64,000 nt of DNA from Palsa-513 sp050010595 (GCA_050010595.1 JBEKKS010000010.1:1-64000); one strand, 5' to 3'; counted from the stretch's first letter, positions 1-11,315 are shown. Made by a program: numbers and translations. Notes: generated by a model from the sequence alone, not told the origin.

Positions 1-411
1 GTCACCGGTCTGGTCTGCCATCGCGTCGATCGACAGTGGTCCCGTGAGCGGCGAGGACAGAGCGGCCGTCGCCCCGATCCCGGCGTTGTCGAAGGTAACG
101 ACGCGGTGGCGCGTGGCGAGCGCATCGACGAACAGCGGATCCCAGGTCTGCATCGTGCCCGCGTAGCCCATGATCAGCACGAGCGGCGGTCCCGAGCCGA
201 CGCTCCGGTAGGCAACGGGCCCGAGCTTGGTCTGAACCGTCTGCACCGGCGCAAGGACGATCGACCCTGCGGTCTTGGCACGCGAGCTCGAGGGAGCGGA
301 GCCGCACGCCCCGAGCGTGAGCACCGCGAGTGCTGCGACGAGGACCACACGAAGCGAGTTCGCGGACTGGTCGCGCGCACTGCGGACGAGCGCTGTCAGG
401 CGCCGGCGCAA
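1..411 (-). CDS. alpha/beta-hydrolase lipoprotein, N-terminal part (runs off left edge)
   Basis: The frame read leftwards from a TTG at 411 gives a basic N-terminus, a hydrophobic stretch and a lipobox LTLGAC with Cys near residue 36. It then enters an alpha/beta-hydrolase N-terminus: AYRSVGSGPPLVLIMGYAG (oxyanion-hole region after strand beta3), followed by HRVVTFDNAGIG. The catalytic Ser, Asp and His lie outside the window. A GTG at 348 is an alternative start but would leave only 14 residues before the Cys, so the TTG is preferred. The gene starts 33 bp after the stop of pntB. The product is predicted to be a membrane-anchored extracellular hydrolase; its substrate is unknown. Confidence 0.75.
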   Translation of the reverse strand, partial: MRRRLTALVRSARDQSANSLRVVLVAALAVLTLGACGSAPSSSRAKTAGSIVLAPVQTVQTKLGPVAYRSVGSGPPLVLIMGYAGTMQTWDPLFVDALATRHRVVTFDNAGIGATAALSSPLTGPLSIDAMADQTGD

Positions 412-443
412 GGCTTGAGGCTAGCGCGCCCGCGGGCGCGACG

Positions 444-1861
<1,418 letters not shown>

Positions 1862-1865
<4 letters not shown>

Positions 1866-2170
1866 TCGCCCTCACCGTCCTTCGGCGGTGCCTGCGGCTT
1901 GCGCTTGAACATCTCGAGCATCCGGTCGGTGACGAGGAAGCCGCCGACGATGTTGATCGTGCCGAAGGCGATCGCGATCACGAGGATCACCTTGTTGAAG
2001 AGGCCGTTGCCTGAGAGGGCGATGACGATCAGACCGCCGAGCAGGACGATCCCGTGGATCGCGTTGGTGCCCGACATGAGCGGCGTGTGCAGCGTGTTCG
2101 GGATCTTCGATATGACTGCGTAGCCGACAAACCCGGCGAGCACGAGGATCGTCAGGTTCGTGATCAGCAT
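1862..2170 (-). CDS. pntAb: NAD(P) transhydrogenase alpha subunit, membrane part (alpha2)
   Basis: 102 residues with three hydrophobic segments (about 2-20, 33-55, 60-82) and a short charged C-terminus. It corresponds to the C-terminal membrane region that is fused to PntA in E. coli but separate here. The ATG directly follows the TAG stop of pntAa and its own stop overlaps the pntB start, so translation is probably coupled across the operon. Confidence 0.95.
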
Positions 2171-3298
2171 CTAATTGCCGCCTCCGGCGAGAGCTTTCGC
2201 GGACGCGTTGACGATCTCGCCATCGCGCGTGATGCAACTGCCGGCGATGATCTCGTCGTCGAAGTCGAGCTTCAGCTCGCCTCCGTCGTCGAGCATCAGC
2301 TCGAGCAGCGCCTGGATGTTGCGCGCGTAGAGCTGCGAAGCGTGTTCGGGCATCGAAGCCGGGAGGTTCAGTGGCGAGGCGATCGTGATGTCGTGGGTGA
2401 CCGTGGTCTCCCCCGGCTTGGTCAGCTCGCAGTTGCCGCCCGCCTCGCCGGCCATGTCGATGATCACCGATCCGGGCTTCATGCCCTTCACTGCCTCGGT
2501 CGTGACCATCTTGGGCGCCGGGCGACCCGGCACGAGAGCTGTCGTGATTACGACATCGAAAGTCTTGATCGCGTCAGTCAGCGCCTGCTGCTGCTCGGCC
2601 TTCTCCGCGTCGGTCAGCTCGCGCGCATAGCCGCCCTCGCCGGATGCCTCGATTCCAAGATCGAGCCAGCTCGCGCCGAGTGAGCGCACCTGCTCTTCGA
2701 CCTCGGGCCGCACGTCGTAACCGGTCGTCTGCGCCCCGAGGCGCCGGGCGGTCGCGAGTGCCTGCAGGCCGGCGACACCAACGCCGAGCACGAGCACCTT
2801 CGCCGGCGGGATCGTGCCCGCGGCGGTGGTGAGCATCGGGAAGAAGCGACCCATGTCCTCGGCGCCGAGCAGCGCGGCGCGGTAGCCGGCGACGTTGCTC
2901 TGGGAGGACAGAGCGTCCATTGCCTGGGCGCGCGAGATGCGCGGGATCGACTCCATCGCGAACGCGGTCACCTTGGCGGCCGCAAGGCCCTTGGTGGATT
3001 CGGCGTTCGTGAGCGGCGCGAGGAAGCCAATCAACACGCTGCCGGCCTTGAGCTTCTTGATCTCGGCCTTGGTCGGGGGCGCCACCTTGACGACGAGCGG
3101 CGACGTCCAGACCTTCGCGGCGCTGCCGACCTGTGCGCCCGCGGCCTCGTAGAGCGAGTCGGGGATCAGTGCGCCCGCACCGGCGCCGCTCTCGATCAGA
3201 ACCTCGATCCCGTGTCCGCCGAGCCGCTTAACGACCTCCGGGACGAGGGCCACGCGACGCTCGCCGGCAACGGTTTCTTTCGGAACTGCGACCAGCAT
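2171..3298 (-). CDS. pntAa: NAD(P) transhydrogenase alpha subunit 1 (NAD-binding)
   Basis: 375 residues resembling alanine dehydrogenase / PntA domain I. It begins with MLVAVPKETVAGERRVALVP, has the RISRAQAMDALSSQSN signature near 121-136, and a Rossmann motif GVGVAGLQA near 172-180 for NAD(H). It lacks the membrane helices, which are in the next gene. It supplies the NAD(H)-side hydride donor or acceptor of the proton-pumping transhydrogenase. It is the first gene of the operon. A terminator hairpin (3341-3363) separates it from the upstream gene, and an AT-rich TAAATAT lies about 10-16 bp before the ATG. Confidence 0.96.
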   Translation of the reverse strand: MLVAVPKETVAGERRVALVPEVVKRLGGHGIEVLIESGAGAGALIPDSLYEAAGAQVGSAAKVWTSPLVVKVAPPTKAEIKKLKAGSVLIGFLAPLTNAESTKGLAAAKVTAFAMESIPRISRAQAMDALSSQSNVAGYRAALLGAEDMGRFFPMLTTAAGTIPPAKVLVLGVGVAGLQALATARRLGAQTTGYDVRPEVEEQVRSLGASWLDLGIEASGEGGYARELTDAEKAEQQQALTDAIKTFDVVITTALVPGRPAPKMVTTEAVKGMKPGSVIIDMAGEAGGNCELTKPGETTVTHDITIASPLNLPASMPEHASQLYARNIQALLELMLDDGGELKLDFDDEIIAGSCITRDGEIVNASAKALAGGGN

Positions 3299-3340
3299 CG
3301 CGTTGAACCATATTTAGCTCGCCCGAACAAGGAGTCGTGG

Positions 3341-3363
3341 AAAAGCCGCAGGCGGCCTGCGGC
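3341..3363 (-). terminator. rho-independent terminator after the DUF998 gene
   Basis: Perfect inverted repeat GCCGCAGG / CCTGCGGC with a 3-nt loop. On the minus strand it is followed by TTTT. It lies about 40 bp past the stop of the gene ending at 3405 and upstream of pntAa, so it should isolate the transhydrogenase operon from the genes before it. Confidence 0.8.
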
Positions 3364-3404
3364 AACGGCGCTCAGGCGATCGGGGTTGCCGTGCGAGCGC
3401 CCGA

Positions 3405-4007
3405 TCAGCCGGCGCAGGCGACCGCGAAGACTGCGAACCAGACGATCGCGAGGACGTAGAAGCAGCGCTCGATCGCGCCGAAGCGCGCGGCGACCGCGGG
3501 GCTGCTGCGCGCCAGCGCCATCGCGACGAGCGCCACGATCATCGCCCAGCCAAGCACGGTCGAGACGGGCGCGAGCGAATGCCAGTGCGTGGCGTGCGAG
3601 AGGTCCGTGCCGAGGCGCAGCGCAGCGAAAGCAGCGGCGCCAAAGGCGGCGATCGCGAGCAGGCCGTGAGTGCGGCCGGTTTGCGTGCGCGGCGTGCCCG
3701 GAGCGTCCATCGGGAACCAGCTGATCGCGGCCCGCGCGCAGGTGAAGATGACGAGCATCGCGATCACGAACGTGCCGTGCTCGTGCGGTCGCAGTGCACG
3801 ATCGAGGCCGAGCGCGAGCGCGGCGCCTGCCAGGGCGAAGGCCAGGGTCGCGACGCGGTAGCCGAGCTTGTAGCTCGTTATCCCGTACTGGCTGACCGCG
3901 TTTCGCAGCGGTGAGAGCCCGGTCGGGGCGACGTGCAGATAGCCGAGGCTCGCGACGACGACGACCAGGGCGGCCAAGGCGACGATCCCCGCAGCATGCA
4001 CGTCCAC
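3405..4007 (-). CDS. DUF998-family integral membrane protein
   Basis: 200 residues with about six hydrophobic segments. The N-terminal helix is followed by LSPLRNAVSQYGI, which matches the start of DUF998 proteins (short loop with RNAVSxY), and there is a central SWFPMDAPGTPRT motif. The family is of unknown function. The gene starts 3 bp after the stop of the GYD protein gene, so both are probably co-transcribed. Confidence 0.8.
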   Translation of the reverse strand: MDVHAAGIVALAALVVVVASLGYLHVAPTGLSPLRNAVSQYGITSYKLGYRVATLAFALAGAALALGLDRALRPHEHGTFVIAMLVIFTCARAAISWFPMDAPGTPRTQTGRTHGLLAIAAFGAAAFAALRLGTDLSHATHWHSLAPVSTVLGWAMIVALVAMALARSSPAVAARFGAIERCFYVLAIVWFAVFAVACAG

Positions 4008-4010
4008 GCG

Positions 4011-4331
4011 CTAGCTCCCGGGCGGGGTGTAGGAGACATCGCGCTCGCTCGCCGCGTCGAGCTCCTCGGGCGTGAGCAGGACGACCGTACGGACCGTCGC
4101 GGCGCCTGACGCCGCCACTGCGAGGGCCTGCGCGGCGGCGGTGACGTTGCCCTCGTGCTCGGCGATCACGTAGGCATCCGTGCCGCCGAACGCGAAGTAG
4201 AAGGCCTCGAGCTTGCCGCCGGCCTGCTCGATCCCCGCCGCGATCGCAGCGCGGCGCGCGCTGCCGCCCTGGGCGAGCAGACCGCGGGCGCCCTGCGCGG
4301 TGTAGCTGATCTCGAAGAGGTACTTGGGCAT
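4011..4331 (-). CDS. GYD-domain protein
   Basis: 106 residues. MPKYLFEISYTAQGARGLL at the start and an internal FGGTDAYVIAEHE (the G-x-D/Y-D element) identify a ferredoxin-like-fold GYD protein, a family with no firmly assigned function. It sits six bases after the Rieske gene and starts from ATG at 4331. Co-occurrence with a Rieske ferredoxin and a desaturase suggests an accessory role in the same oxidation, but that is only context. Confidence 0.85.
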   Translation of the reverse strand: MPKYLFEISYTAQGARGLLAQGGSARRAAIAAGIEQAGGKLEAFYFAFGGTDAYVIAEHEGNVTAAAQALAVAASGAATVRTVVLLTPEELDAASERDVSYTPPGS

Positions 4332-4337
4332 CGCTCG

Positions 4338-4655
4338 TTACTCCATATACAGCAGGACCTTGCCGCCCTCCACCTTGACGGGATGGGTGCGAATGTCAAC
4401 ACAGACCGGGGCGCGCTTGGCCTCGCCGGTCTTGTAGTTGAAGCGACCGTTGTGCTTGGGGCACTCGATCAGCTCCCCCATCACGAGACCGTTTGCGAGA
4501 TGCGCGCCCTCGTGCGTGCAGAGCCCGTCTGTCGCGTGGAAGCTGTCGGCGGGGCTGCGGTAGATAGCGAACGTGCGACCGGCGTGATCGAAGCGGATCA
4601 CGTCCTCGAGCTCGATGCCGTCAACCTCGCAGACCTCCACCCAGTCCCCGCTCAC
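4338..4655 (-). CDS. Rieske [2Fe-2S] ferredoxin, MocE-like
   Basis: 105 residues with both cluster-binding motifs: C46-T-H48 (LCTHEGAHL) and C65-P-K-H68 (ECPKHNGRF). It is the length of small Rieske ferredoxins that feed electrons to oxygenases. The start is a GTG at 4655, overlapping the desaturase stop in a GTGA arrangement. The pair desaturase-like hydroxylase plus Rieske ferredoxin resembles MocD/MocE of rhizopine catabolism. The substrate here is unknown. The N-terminus was set by the overlap, because no ATG lies nearby. Confidence 0.9.
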   Translation of the reverse strand: MSGDWVEVCEVDGIELEDVIRFDHAGRTFAIYRSPADSFHATDGLCTHEGAHLANGLVMGELIECPKHNGRFNYKTGEAKRAPVCVDIRTHPVKVEGGKVLLYME

Positions 4656-5731
4656 GACTGGAACACGACCTCGTGCAGCTCGGGCCGGAACGGCTTGGCG
4701 CAGGCCGGCAGCTCGCGCTCGACGTGATACTGCGGCTCGCGCAGCTGGCGCCAGAGGGTCGGGACGATCTCGCGGTAGGCGCCAAGGAGGCTCCCGTAGG
4801 GCGCCGGCATGTCGTGCGCGACCTCGGCGTGAAGCTCCGGCAGCGCGTGGTAGGGGACCATCGGGAACATGTGATGCTCGACGTGGAAGTTCATGTTCCA
4901 GAAGATGAAGCGCGCGACGCGGTTCATCCGGATCGTGCGCGAGTTGAGGCGATGGTCGAGCACGTTCTCCGCGAGCCCCGCGTGCTGGCTCAGCCCGAAC
5001 AGGTAGCCGAGCCAGAAGCCGTAGAGCGTCGGCAGGCCGATGAACAGCGCCGGCAGGATCGAGTCGAAGTAGATGCAGGCCGCGACGACGATCGCGTAGA
5101 CGCCGATCCAGGCGCGCGCCTCGCGCACCACCTTGTGCTGCTCGCTGCGCGGTATGAAGGTCTGTTCGACCTCGGTCAGGTGCCCGGCCGCGTGTCGCAC
5201 GACGCTCGCCGAGGTGTGCACAAGCTCGGTCAGGCAGAGCAGGTTCGGGACGATCCGCAGGAGGTCCGGCGGGCGCATCGCCGCGATCTCGCGGTCGCGC
5301 CCGACGATGATCGTGTCGGTGTGATGGCGAGCGTGGCTCCAGCGCCAGAGCGTCGGCTCCTTCATGTTCATGAACGAGGCGACCTGGTAGATGGCGTCGT
5401 TGACCCAGGAGGTGCGAAACGCGGTCCCGTGCCCCGTCTCGTGCCAGCGCGAGTCCGACGCGCTGCCGTAGAGCACGCCGTAACAGAGGAAGAACGGCGC
5501 GCACCACCAGCTGTCCCAGAACCAGTACGCGCCGAAGGCAAAGCCGGCGAGCAGGCCGAACCAGATCAGCGTGTCGCGCGCGGCCGGCCAGTCGCGGCGG
5601 CGCATCAGCTCCTTCATCCGCTTGCGCGGGACGTCCGTGTGGTACCACTCCGCGGCGACGAGCCCTTCCTGCGCGGCCGCCTGCGCACACGGGCCGATGA
5701 GGCTGTAGTCGTGCCTGTCGCTTGCGATCAT
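4652..5731 (-). CDS. membrane fatty-acid desaturase / hydroxylase (MocD-like)
   Basis: 359 residues of the non-haem di-iron membrane desaturase/hydroxylase family. Histidine boxes are seen as HETGH (about 97-101), HARHH (133-137) and HVEHH (about 282-286), plus a GLSQHAG element. Two hydrophobic hairpins lie near 55-90 and 195-240. The enzyme would use O2 and electrons from the Rieske ferredoxin encoded just downstream. It may act as an acyl-lipid desaturase or as a small-molecule hydroxylase as proposed for MocD; sequence alone does not decide. Confidence 0.9.
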   Translation of the reverse strand: MIASDRHDYSLIGPCAQAAAQEGLVAAEWYHTDVPRKRMKELMRRRDWPAARDTLIWFGLLAGFAFGAYWFWDSWWCAPFFLCYGVLYGSASDSRWHETGHGTAFRTSWVNDAIYQVASFMNMKEPTLWRWSHARHHTDTIIVGRDREIAAMRPPDLLRIVPNLLCLTELVHTSASVVRHAAGHLTEVEQTFIPRSEQHKVVREARAWIGVYAIVVAACIYFDSILPALFIGLPTLYGFWLGYLFGLSQHAGLAENVLDHRLNSRTIRMNRVARFIFWNMNFHVEHHMFPMVPYHALPELHAEVAHDMPAPYGSLLGAYREIVPTLWRQLREPQYHVERELPACAKPFRPELHEVVFQS

Positions 5732-5773
5732 CGACGTCCTCTCTCCCCCCGGCCGCTCATCCTAGCGTCGCCC

Positions 5774-6493
5774 TCAAGGCTCGCCGTTCTCCGCGTTTGA
5801 CTTGTCGCGGCGCCAGTAGGCCTTGGTGGCGATCGCCTCCGGGGACAGGCCTGCTTGCTCGAGCAGCTCGCGGGCCGAGCGCACGAGACCGAGCTCGCCG
5901 AGGACGTAGGCCGCGGTGGCGGGCGCGAGCTCGAGCTGTTCGAGCGACGCGGCGAGGTGCGCGGGCTCGAGCCAGGTGAGCGTGGCCGGCGCGAGCGCTG
6001 CGGGGCCGGGACGCGAGTCGGCGCCGTGCGCGGTGACGAGCAGAGCGGTCGCGGAAGTGGTGGCGGGGAGCGCTTCGAGCATCGCGAATGCAGCCGGCAT
6101 CGAGGAGTCGTCGGCGATGAAGAGGTGCGCGGGGGCGTCCGGCCGGGTCGCGATCTTGCCGCGCGGCCCGATCGCATCGACGCGGTCCCCCGGCGCGACG
6201 GCCCGCGCCCACGCGGTCGCCGGGCCACCGGCTGGGTGAAGCTCGACCTGGATCTCGGCCGTCCCCGAAAGCGGGTCGGCGCGGCGGATCGTGTAGCGGC
6301 GGCGCACGCCGGCAAACTGAAACTGGAGGTCCTGGCCGGGCTTTTGCTCGAATCCGACGAGGTCGGGGGAGGCGAACGTGATCGAGCGGACGTGCTGCGC
6401 GACGTGCTCGGCGCCCGTCACCTCGAGTGCAAGCAGGAACGCGTCGGTGAGGCGTCCGCCGAAGAGCTCGGCTGGGACCGGACGGGGCGGCAT
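5774..6493 (-). CDS. SIP-family FAD-binding oxidoreductase
   Basis: 239 residues of the siderophore-interacting-protein class. It shows the FAD-binding RRYTIR motif near 70-75, a central dinucleotide-binding region (HLFIADDSSMPAAF), and the typical C-terminus ATKAYWRRDKSNAENGEP. SIP proteins reduce Fe(III)-siderophores with NAD(P)H. Here the start lies only 6 bp after the last cobalamin-transport gene, so the protein is probably made with that operon. A role in reducing imported cobalamin is a reasonable alternative. It may also supply electrons to the desaturase system 42 bp downstream. Confidence 0.85.
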   Translation of the reverse strand: MPPRPVPAELFGGRLTDAFLLALEVTGAEHVAQHVRSITFASPDLVGFEQKPGQDLQFQFAGVRRRYTIRRADPLSGTAEIQVELHPAGGPATAWARAVAPGDRVDAIGPRGKIATRPDAPAHLFIADDSSMPAAFAMLEALPATTSATALLVTAHGADSRPGPAALAPATLTWLEPAHLAASLEQLELAPATAAYVLGELGLVRSARELLEQAGLSPEAIATKAYWRRDKSNAENGEP

Positions 6494-6499
6494 CGCTGG

Positions 6500-7924
6500 T
6501 CAGGGTAGTGGGAGCGGTGCGCGGGCGAGCGCGGCGAGGGCTTGTGAGGTCACCCAGACGGGGGTCTGCGCGTTGCCGGCGCTGTAGCTCGTGGCGCCGG
6601 AGGCGCTCGTCAGCCGTTCGAGGTAGGCGAGGCCGGCCGGGCTTGCATGGGCGGCGATCTCGGCCTGGACCGCCCAGGCAGTCGACTGCGCGTCGGAGGG
6701 GCCGCCGGGCTGCTCGGGGAAGCCGCCGTCGCGGTTCTGTGCGCCGCGGATGTAGGCGATCGCGCGGGCGATCGCCTGGCGCGATCCGTGTGCGGCGACG
6801 AGCGCCTCGACGGCGGCCGCGGTGTCGTCGACGTCGCTGGGGTCACCGCGCGCCGCGTAGCCGAAGCCACCGCCGGCGTTCTGCTGGGCCGCGAGCCAGG
6901 CCGGCGATGGAAGCGGCGCGTGGGCGGCCGCCAGGGCGAGGATCGCGAACGAGGTCAGGTTCACTTGCCTGGGCACGTCGCGCAGCTCGGACACGAGGTC
7001 GTGCAGCGGCGCGTGGGCGGGTGCGAGCGCGAGGATCGTGCGCTCGACGTCGCCCGGGCCTTGTAACTGGTCGAGGTGTGACTCGATGTAGCTGACCGGA
7101 GTGTGGCCGTCGCGAGTGAACGTGCCGGGGCTTGTGCCGGTCGCTTCGATCCCGATCAGCGCCCACGCCGTGTAGAGCTGCGATGACGGCTGACCCGGAG
7201 CGCTCCCAAACCCCCCATCGCTGTTCTCGGCGGAGTGAAGGTAGGCAAGCTGTCGCGCGACCGTCGGGGTCGTACGCGCGAGCGCGACGCTCAGCCAGAG
7301 GATGAGGAGCGAAGCGACGAAGACGACTACGAAGACGACGTCGAGACGCAGGCGGAAGCGGCGCAGCGAGCGGATCAGGGCCGGGCCGAAGGCCACATAA
7401 AAGAAGAAGTTGCCGAGCGCGTGGGCGAGGTCGAACGGGAACGCCTGGCCCTCGATCAGCAGGAAGCCGGCGAGCGTGTGCTGGCCGGTGAAGGTGACCC
7501 AGGTCGAGAAGTTGAGGATCAGGCCGTAGCCGAAGCCGGCGGCGGCGCAGATCAAGGCCATCGGCAGGCGCGGGATGCGCCAGCGGGCGAGCGCCGCGCC
7601 GGCGAGGCCGACGACGCCCCAGGCGAGCATCTGCCAAGGCGTCCAGGGACCCTCGCCGAAGAACAGGTTCGAGGCGATCGCGGAGGTCGCGCCGACCGCG
7701 AAGCCGGGCGCGCCGCCGAGCGTGTAGCCGGCGATCAGGACGATGTCGGTCGTCGGCTTGACGTTCGGGAGCGCGGCGAAGGCGATCCGGCCGAGCGTCG
7801 CGAGGGCCGCGAGCGTCGCGACGAGCGCGATCGTGCGCGAGCTCGGGCGCGAGCGCTCCCACCAGGCGAAGCCGCCGAGCAGCGCGAGCGCGAGCAGGCC
7901 GTATGAGGCGAGCTCCCAGCTCAT
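6500..7924 (-). CDS. ECF S-component fused to an alpha/alpha-barrel (transcobalamin-like) domain
   Basis: 474 residues from ATG at 7924 (ATGA overlap with the ATPase stop). Residues 1-220 are a multi-helix membrane domain with the ECF substrate-component look (IAFAALPNVKPTTDIVLIAGY, GALTSAIASN-like element, GEGPWTPWQM). Residues 230-474 contain repeats with a DGGFG / GGGFGY / DGGFPEQP core followed by a Ser/Thr-Ala-Trp-containing helix, as in prenyltransferase/squalene-cyclase and transcobalamin alpha6/alpha6 barrels. The fusion would place a ligand-holding barrel outside the membrane next to the S-component. Operon and riboswitch context point to cobalamin. The same frame stays open upstream inside the ATPase gene, but that part is a shadow. 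Confidence 0.85.
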   Translation of the reverse strand: MSWELASYGLLALALLGGFAWWERSRPSSRTIALVATLAALATLGRIAFAALPNVKPTTDIVLIAGYTLGGAPGFAVGATSAIASNLFFGEGPWTPWQMLAWGVVGLAGAALARWRIPRLPMALICAAAGFGYGLILNFSTWVTFTGQHTLAGFLLIEGQAFPFDLAHALGNFFFYVAFGPALIRSLRRFRLRLDVVFVVVFVASLLILWLSVALARTTPTVARQLAYLHSAENSDGGFGSAPGQPSSQLYTAWALIGIEATGTSPGTFTRDGHTPVSYIESHLDQLQGPGDVERTILALAPAHAPLHDLVSELRDVPRQVNLTSFAILALAAAHAPLPSPAWLAAQQNAGGGFGYAARGDPSDVDDTAAAVEALVAAHGSRQAIARAIAYIRGAQNRDGGFPEQPGGPSDAQSTAWAVQAEIAAHASPAGLAYLERLTSASGATSYSAGNAQTPVWVTSQALAALARAPLPLP

Positions 7925-9509
7925 CGCAGCGCAGGGGTGCGCAGCGCCGCGACGCCCTGCTCGGGCGTGAGCGCGCCGGCGTGGCCGCCGAGGACGCGCG
8001 CGGTCTCGGTAGCGAAGTACCAGCCGCCGGAGAGGATCGCCGCGGGCGGCGCGTCGGCGAGGATCCGCCCGTCGGCCATCAGGATTGCGCGCGTCGCGAA
8101 CGCTGCAGCGAACTCGGGGTCGTGGGTCGCGACGATCACTGCGGCGCCGGCGGCGGCGCGCTCGCGCAGGTGCGCGGCGAGGTCGGCCTTGGCCTGGCGG
8201 TCCATGCCGCGCGTCGGCTCGTCGAGGCAGAGCACGCTCGCCTCGTCGGCGCCGACGAGCGCGAGCGCGAGGCGCTGGCGCTCGCCGCCTGAGAGATCGC
8301 GCGGGTTGCGCTGCGCGAGGTGGCCGAGGCCGGCGGCCTGCAGGGCCGCGCCCGGCAGCTCGCCGGCGACGCGGTCGTGGGTGAAGTAGGCGGACGGGTC
8401 CTGCAGCAGGAGGGCGACGTGGCCGGCGCTCGTGAGCTTGCCGCGCGTCGGTGCCATCAGGCCGGCGGCGTGGCGCAGGAGCGTTGACTTGCCGGCGCCG
8501 TTGCGACCGAGCAGCGCGACGAGCTCGCCGGGCTCGATCGTCAGCGTGACCGCGGCGAGGATCGCGCGGCCGCGGGGCACCTCGTGCCAGACCTTCTCGA
8601 AGCGCAGCGGTGCGTCCCGGTCTGAGCGGTGGCGCCGGCGTGGCTTGGCGGGCGGCTCGGTCGCGACCGGCTGGGCGGCTTGCGCCGGCAGCAGGCCGTG
8701 TCGGGCAAGCGTCGCGCGCGCCTGCTTGACGCCGGTCGGCGGCGGGTCGAGGCCGAGCGAGGCGATCAGGCGCGCGGCAGGGGTTTCGAGCGTGCGGCTG
8801 TTGTCGTGCGCCCAGTCGAGGAACTGCGCCGGCGGCGCGTTGCAGACCAACCTGCCCTGTTCGAGTGCGATCACGCGATCGGCGGCGGCGAGGCAGCGCT
8901 CGAGGCGGTGCTCGGCGAGCAGGATCGTCGTCCCCCACTCCTCGTTTAGGCGACGCAGCAGGCCGAGCAGCTCGTCGCCTGCGACCGGGTCCAGTTGCGC
9001 TGTCGGCTCGTCGAGTGCGAGCAGGCGCGGGCGCCCGGCGAGCGCGGCGCCGAGCGCGACGCGCTGAAGCTCACCGCCCGAGAGCGTCGGCGTGCGCTGC
9101 TCGAGCAGCGACTCGATCCCGAGCGCGAGCGCGACCTCCTCGACCGAACGCGCGACCGCGACCTGGTCGAAGCCGCGGTTCTCGAGTGGGAAGGCGAGCT
9201 CGGCGCGCGGCGTGCCCATCAGGACCTGGGTCTCCGGGTCCTGGAAGAGCGTGCCGACATGGACTGCGAGCTGCGCCGGGCCGTGCTCGCGCAGGTCGAG
9301 GCCGCAGACCTCGGCGCGGCCCGCGAGCGTGCCGCCGTGGAAGTGCGGGACGATCCCGGAGGCGAGCCCGAGCAGCGTGCTCTTGCCCGAGGCCGAGAGA
9401 CCGGCGACGATTACGAGCTCGCCCTCGGGGATCGTCAGGTTCAGGTCGACGAGCGCCGGCGCGGGCGCGCCCGGGTAGGTGTAGGAGAGCTCGCGCAGCT
9501 CGAGCGCGT

Positions 9510-9513
<4 letters not shown>
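7921..9513 (-). CDS. ECF transporter ATPase, two fused ABC domains
   Basis: 530 residues from GTG at 9513. The first nucleotide-binding domain has Walker A GLSASGKST, signature LSGGE and Walker B LLALDEPTA. The second has LLGRNGAGKST, LSGGERQR and VLCLDEPTRG. A proline/arginine-rich linker joins them near 305-325. The two domains correspond to the EcfA1/EcfA2 pair of energy-coupling-factor transporters. The gene overlaps its neighbours by 4 bp on both sides, so T, A and S subunits are translated in series. The product powers vitamin uptake. Confidence 0.95.
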
Positions 9514-10366
<853 letters not shown>

Positions 10367-10370
<4 letters not shown>

Positions 10371-11311
10371 GGACCACCGAGCGGCAGTGGCTCGGCGATG
10401 TCGTTGACGACGGCGACGGCGAAGTGGCCGTCGAGCGTGCCGGCGTTGAACGCCTGCTCGGCCGATGCGACGCCTGCCGCGTCGGTGCCGGTGACGAACC
10501 AGACGGGTGGTGCGCCGGTGACGCGGGTCGCGGCGACGAGCCCCGTGCCCGCGCCGAGCGTCTGGACGACCTGGCCGCGCTGCCCGAGCAGCTCGAGCTT
10601 GTGCCCGCCGTCGATGAAGCGCGCGTACACCCCGCTCGCTGAGGGCGCGTCTCGCAGCAGGTCGGCGGTCGAGTCGACGGTCAACGTCGGGTAGGGGCCG
10701 ACGACTACGCGCAGCGACTGGTTGTACTCCGAGCAGTCAAGGCAGCCGAGCGCGGCCGGAAGCTTGTAGCCGACGAGGACCGACTCAACGCCCTGGCAGG
10801 CCTGCGTTCCGGTCTGCGTGCACTCGACGCGCGTCGGGTAGCGGGTGCCGCCGTAGCCGTCGAGGAACGGCTCGGGGAACTCGCCGACGACCGCTGGGAT
10901 GTTCTCGGTGCCGGCCCAGATGTGGCGGTCCCACCAGATGTGATCGGCGTTGTGAACCTTCGTCGCGGCGGCGCCCTTGGCGGCCTGAACGCCGTTCACG
11001 TAATAGAACCAGTCGTCGGGCTGGCCGCTCTCGCTGCCGCCGGCGTAGCCGTTGATCGACTCGACGAAGCCGCCGCCGTAGCGCGTCGTGACCTTCGCGT
11101 TGCGCTCGAGCAGGCGCATCACCGTGTCCGAGCCCGATATCTGCGGCGTGCTCGTCGAGAGCAGCGTCTGCGCGCCGAAGTTCTCGGTCACGAGCAGCGC
11201 GGCGCCGCTCGGGGTCGGGCCCGGGCCGAGCCCGCAGGCTGCCGTCACAGTCGCGAGTGCGACCACGACGACAGCGAGGGCTGCGCTACGCCTGCTTGGG
11301 CGGCGCGTCAT
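10367..11311 (-). CDS. DUF4430-domain lipoprotein (transcobalamin beta-domain-like)
   Basis: 314 residues from ATG at 11311, 4 bp after the stop of the preceding gene. A signal sequence ends in a lipobox near VTAACG. A DUF4430 core is visible: VMRLLERNAKV, GGGFVESINGYAGG, DDWFYYVNG and ADHIWWDRHIW. DUF4430 is the beta domain of transcobalamin and intrinsic factor, which closes over B12. The C-terminal half (residues 170-314) is of unclear fold with a CLDC cysteine pair. It is predicted to be an anchored extracellular cobalamin-binding component for the ECF transporter. Ligand specificity is inferred from the riboswitch and neighbours. Confidence 0.85.
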
Positions 11312-11315
11312 CGAG

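Noticed and set aside
6500..8938. An 812-codon frame joining the S-component to sequence inside the ATPase gene
   Set aside because: The part upstream of 7924 lies antiphase within the second ABC domain and is Arg/Pro-rich noise; ATG 7924 has the ATGA overlap expected in this operon.
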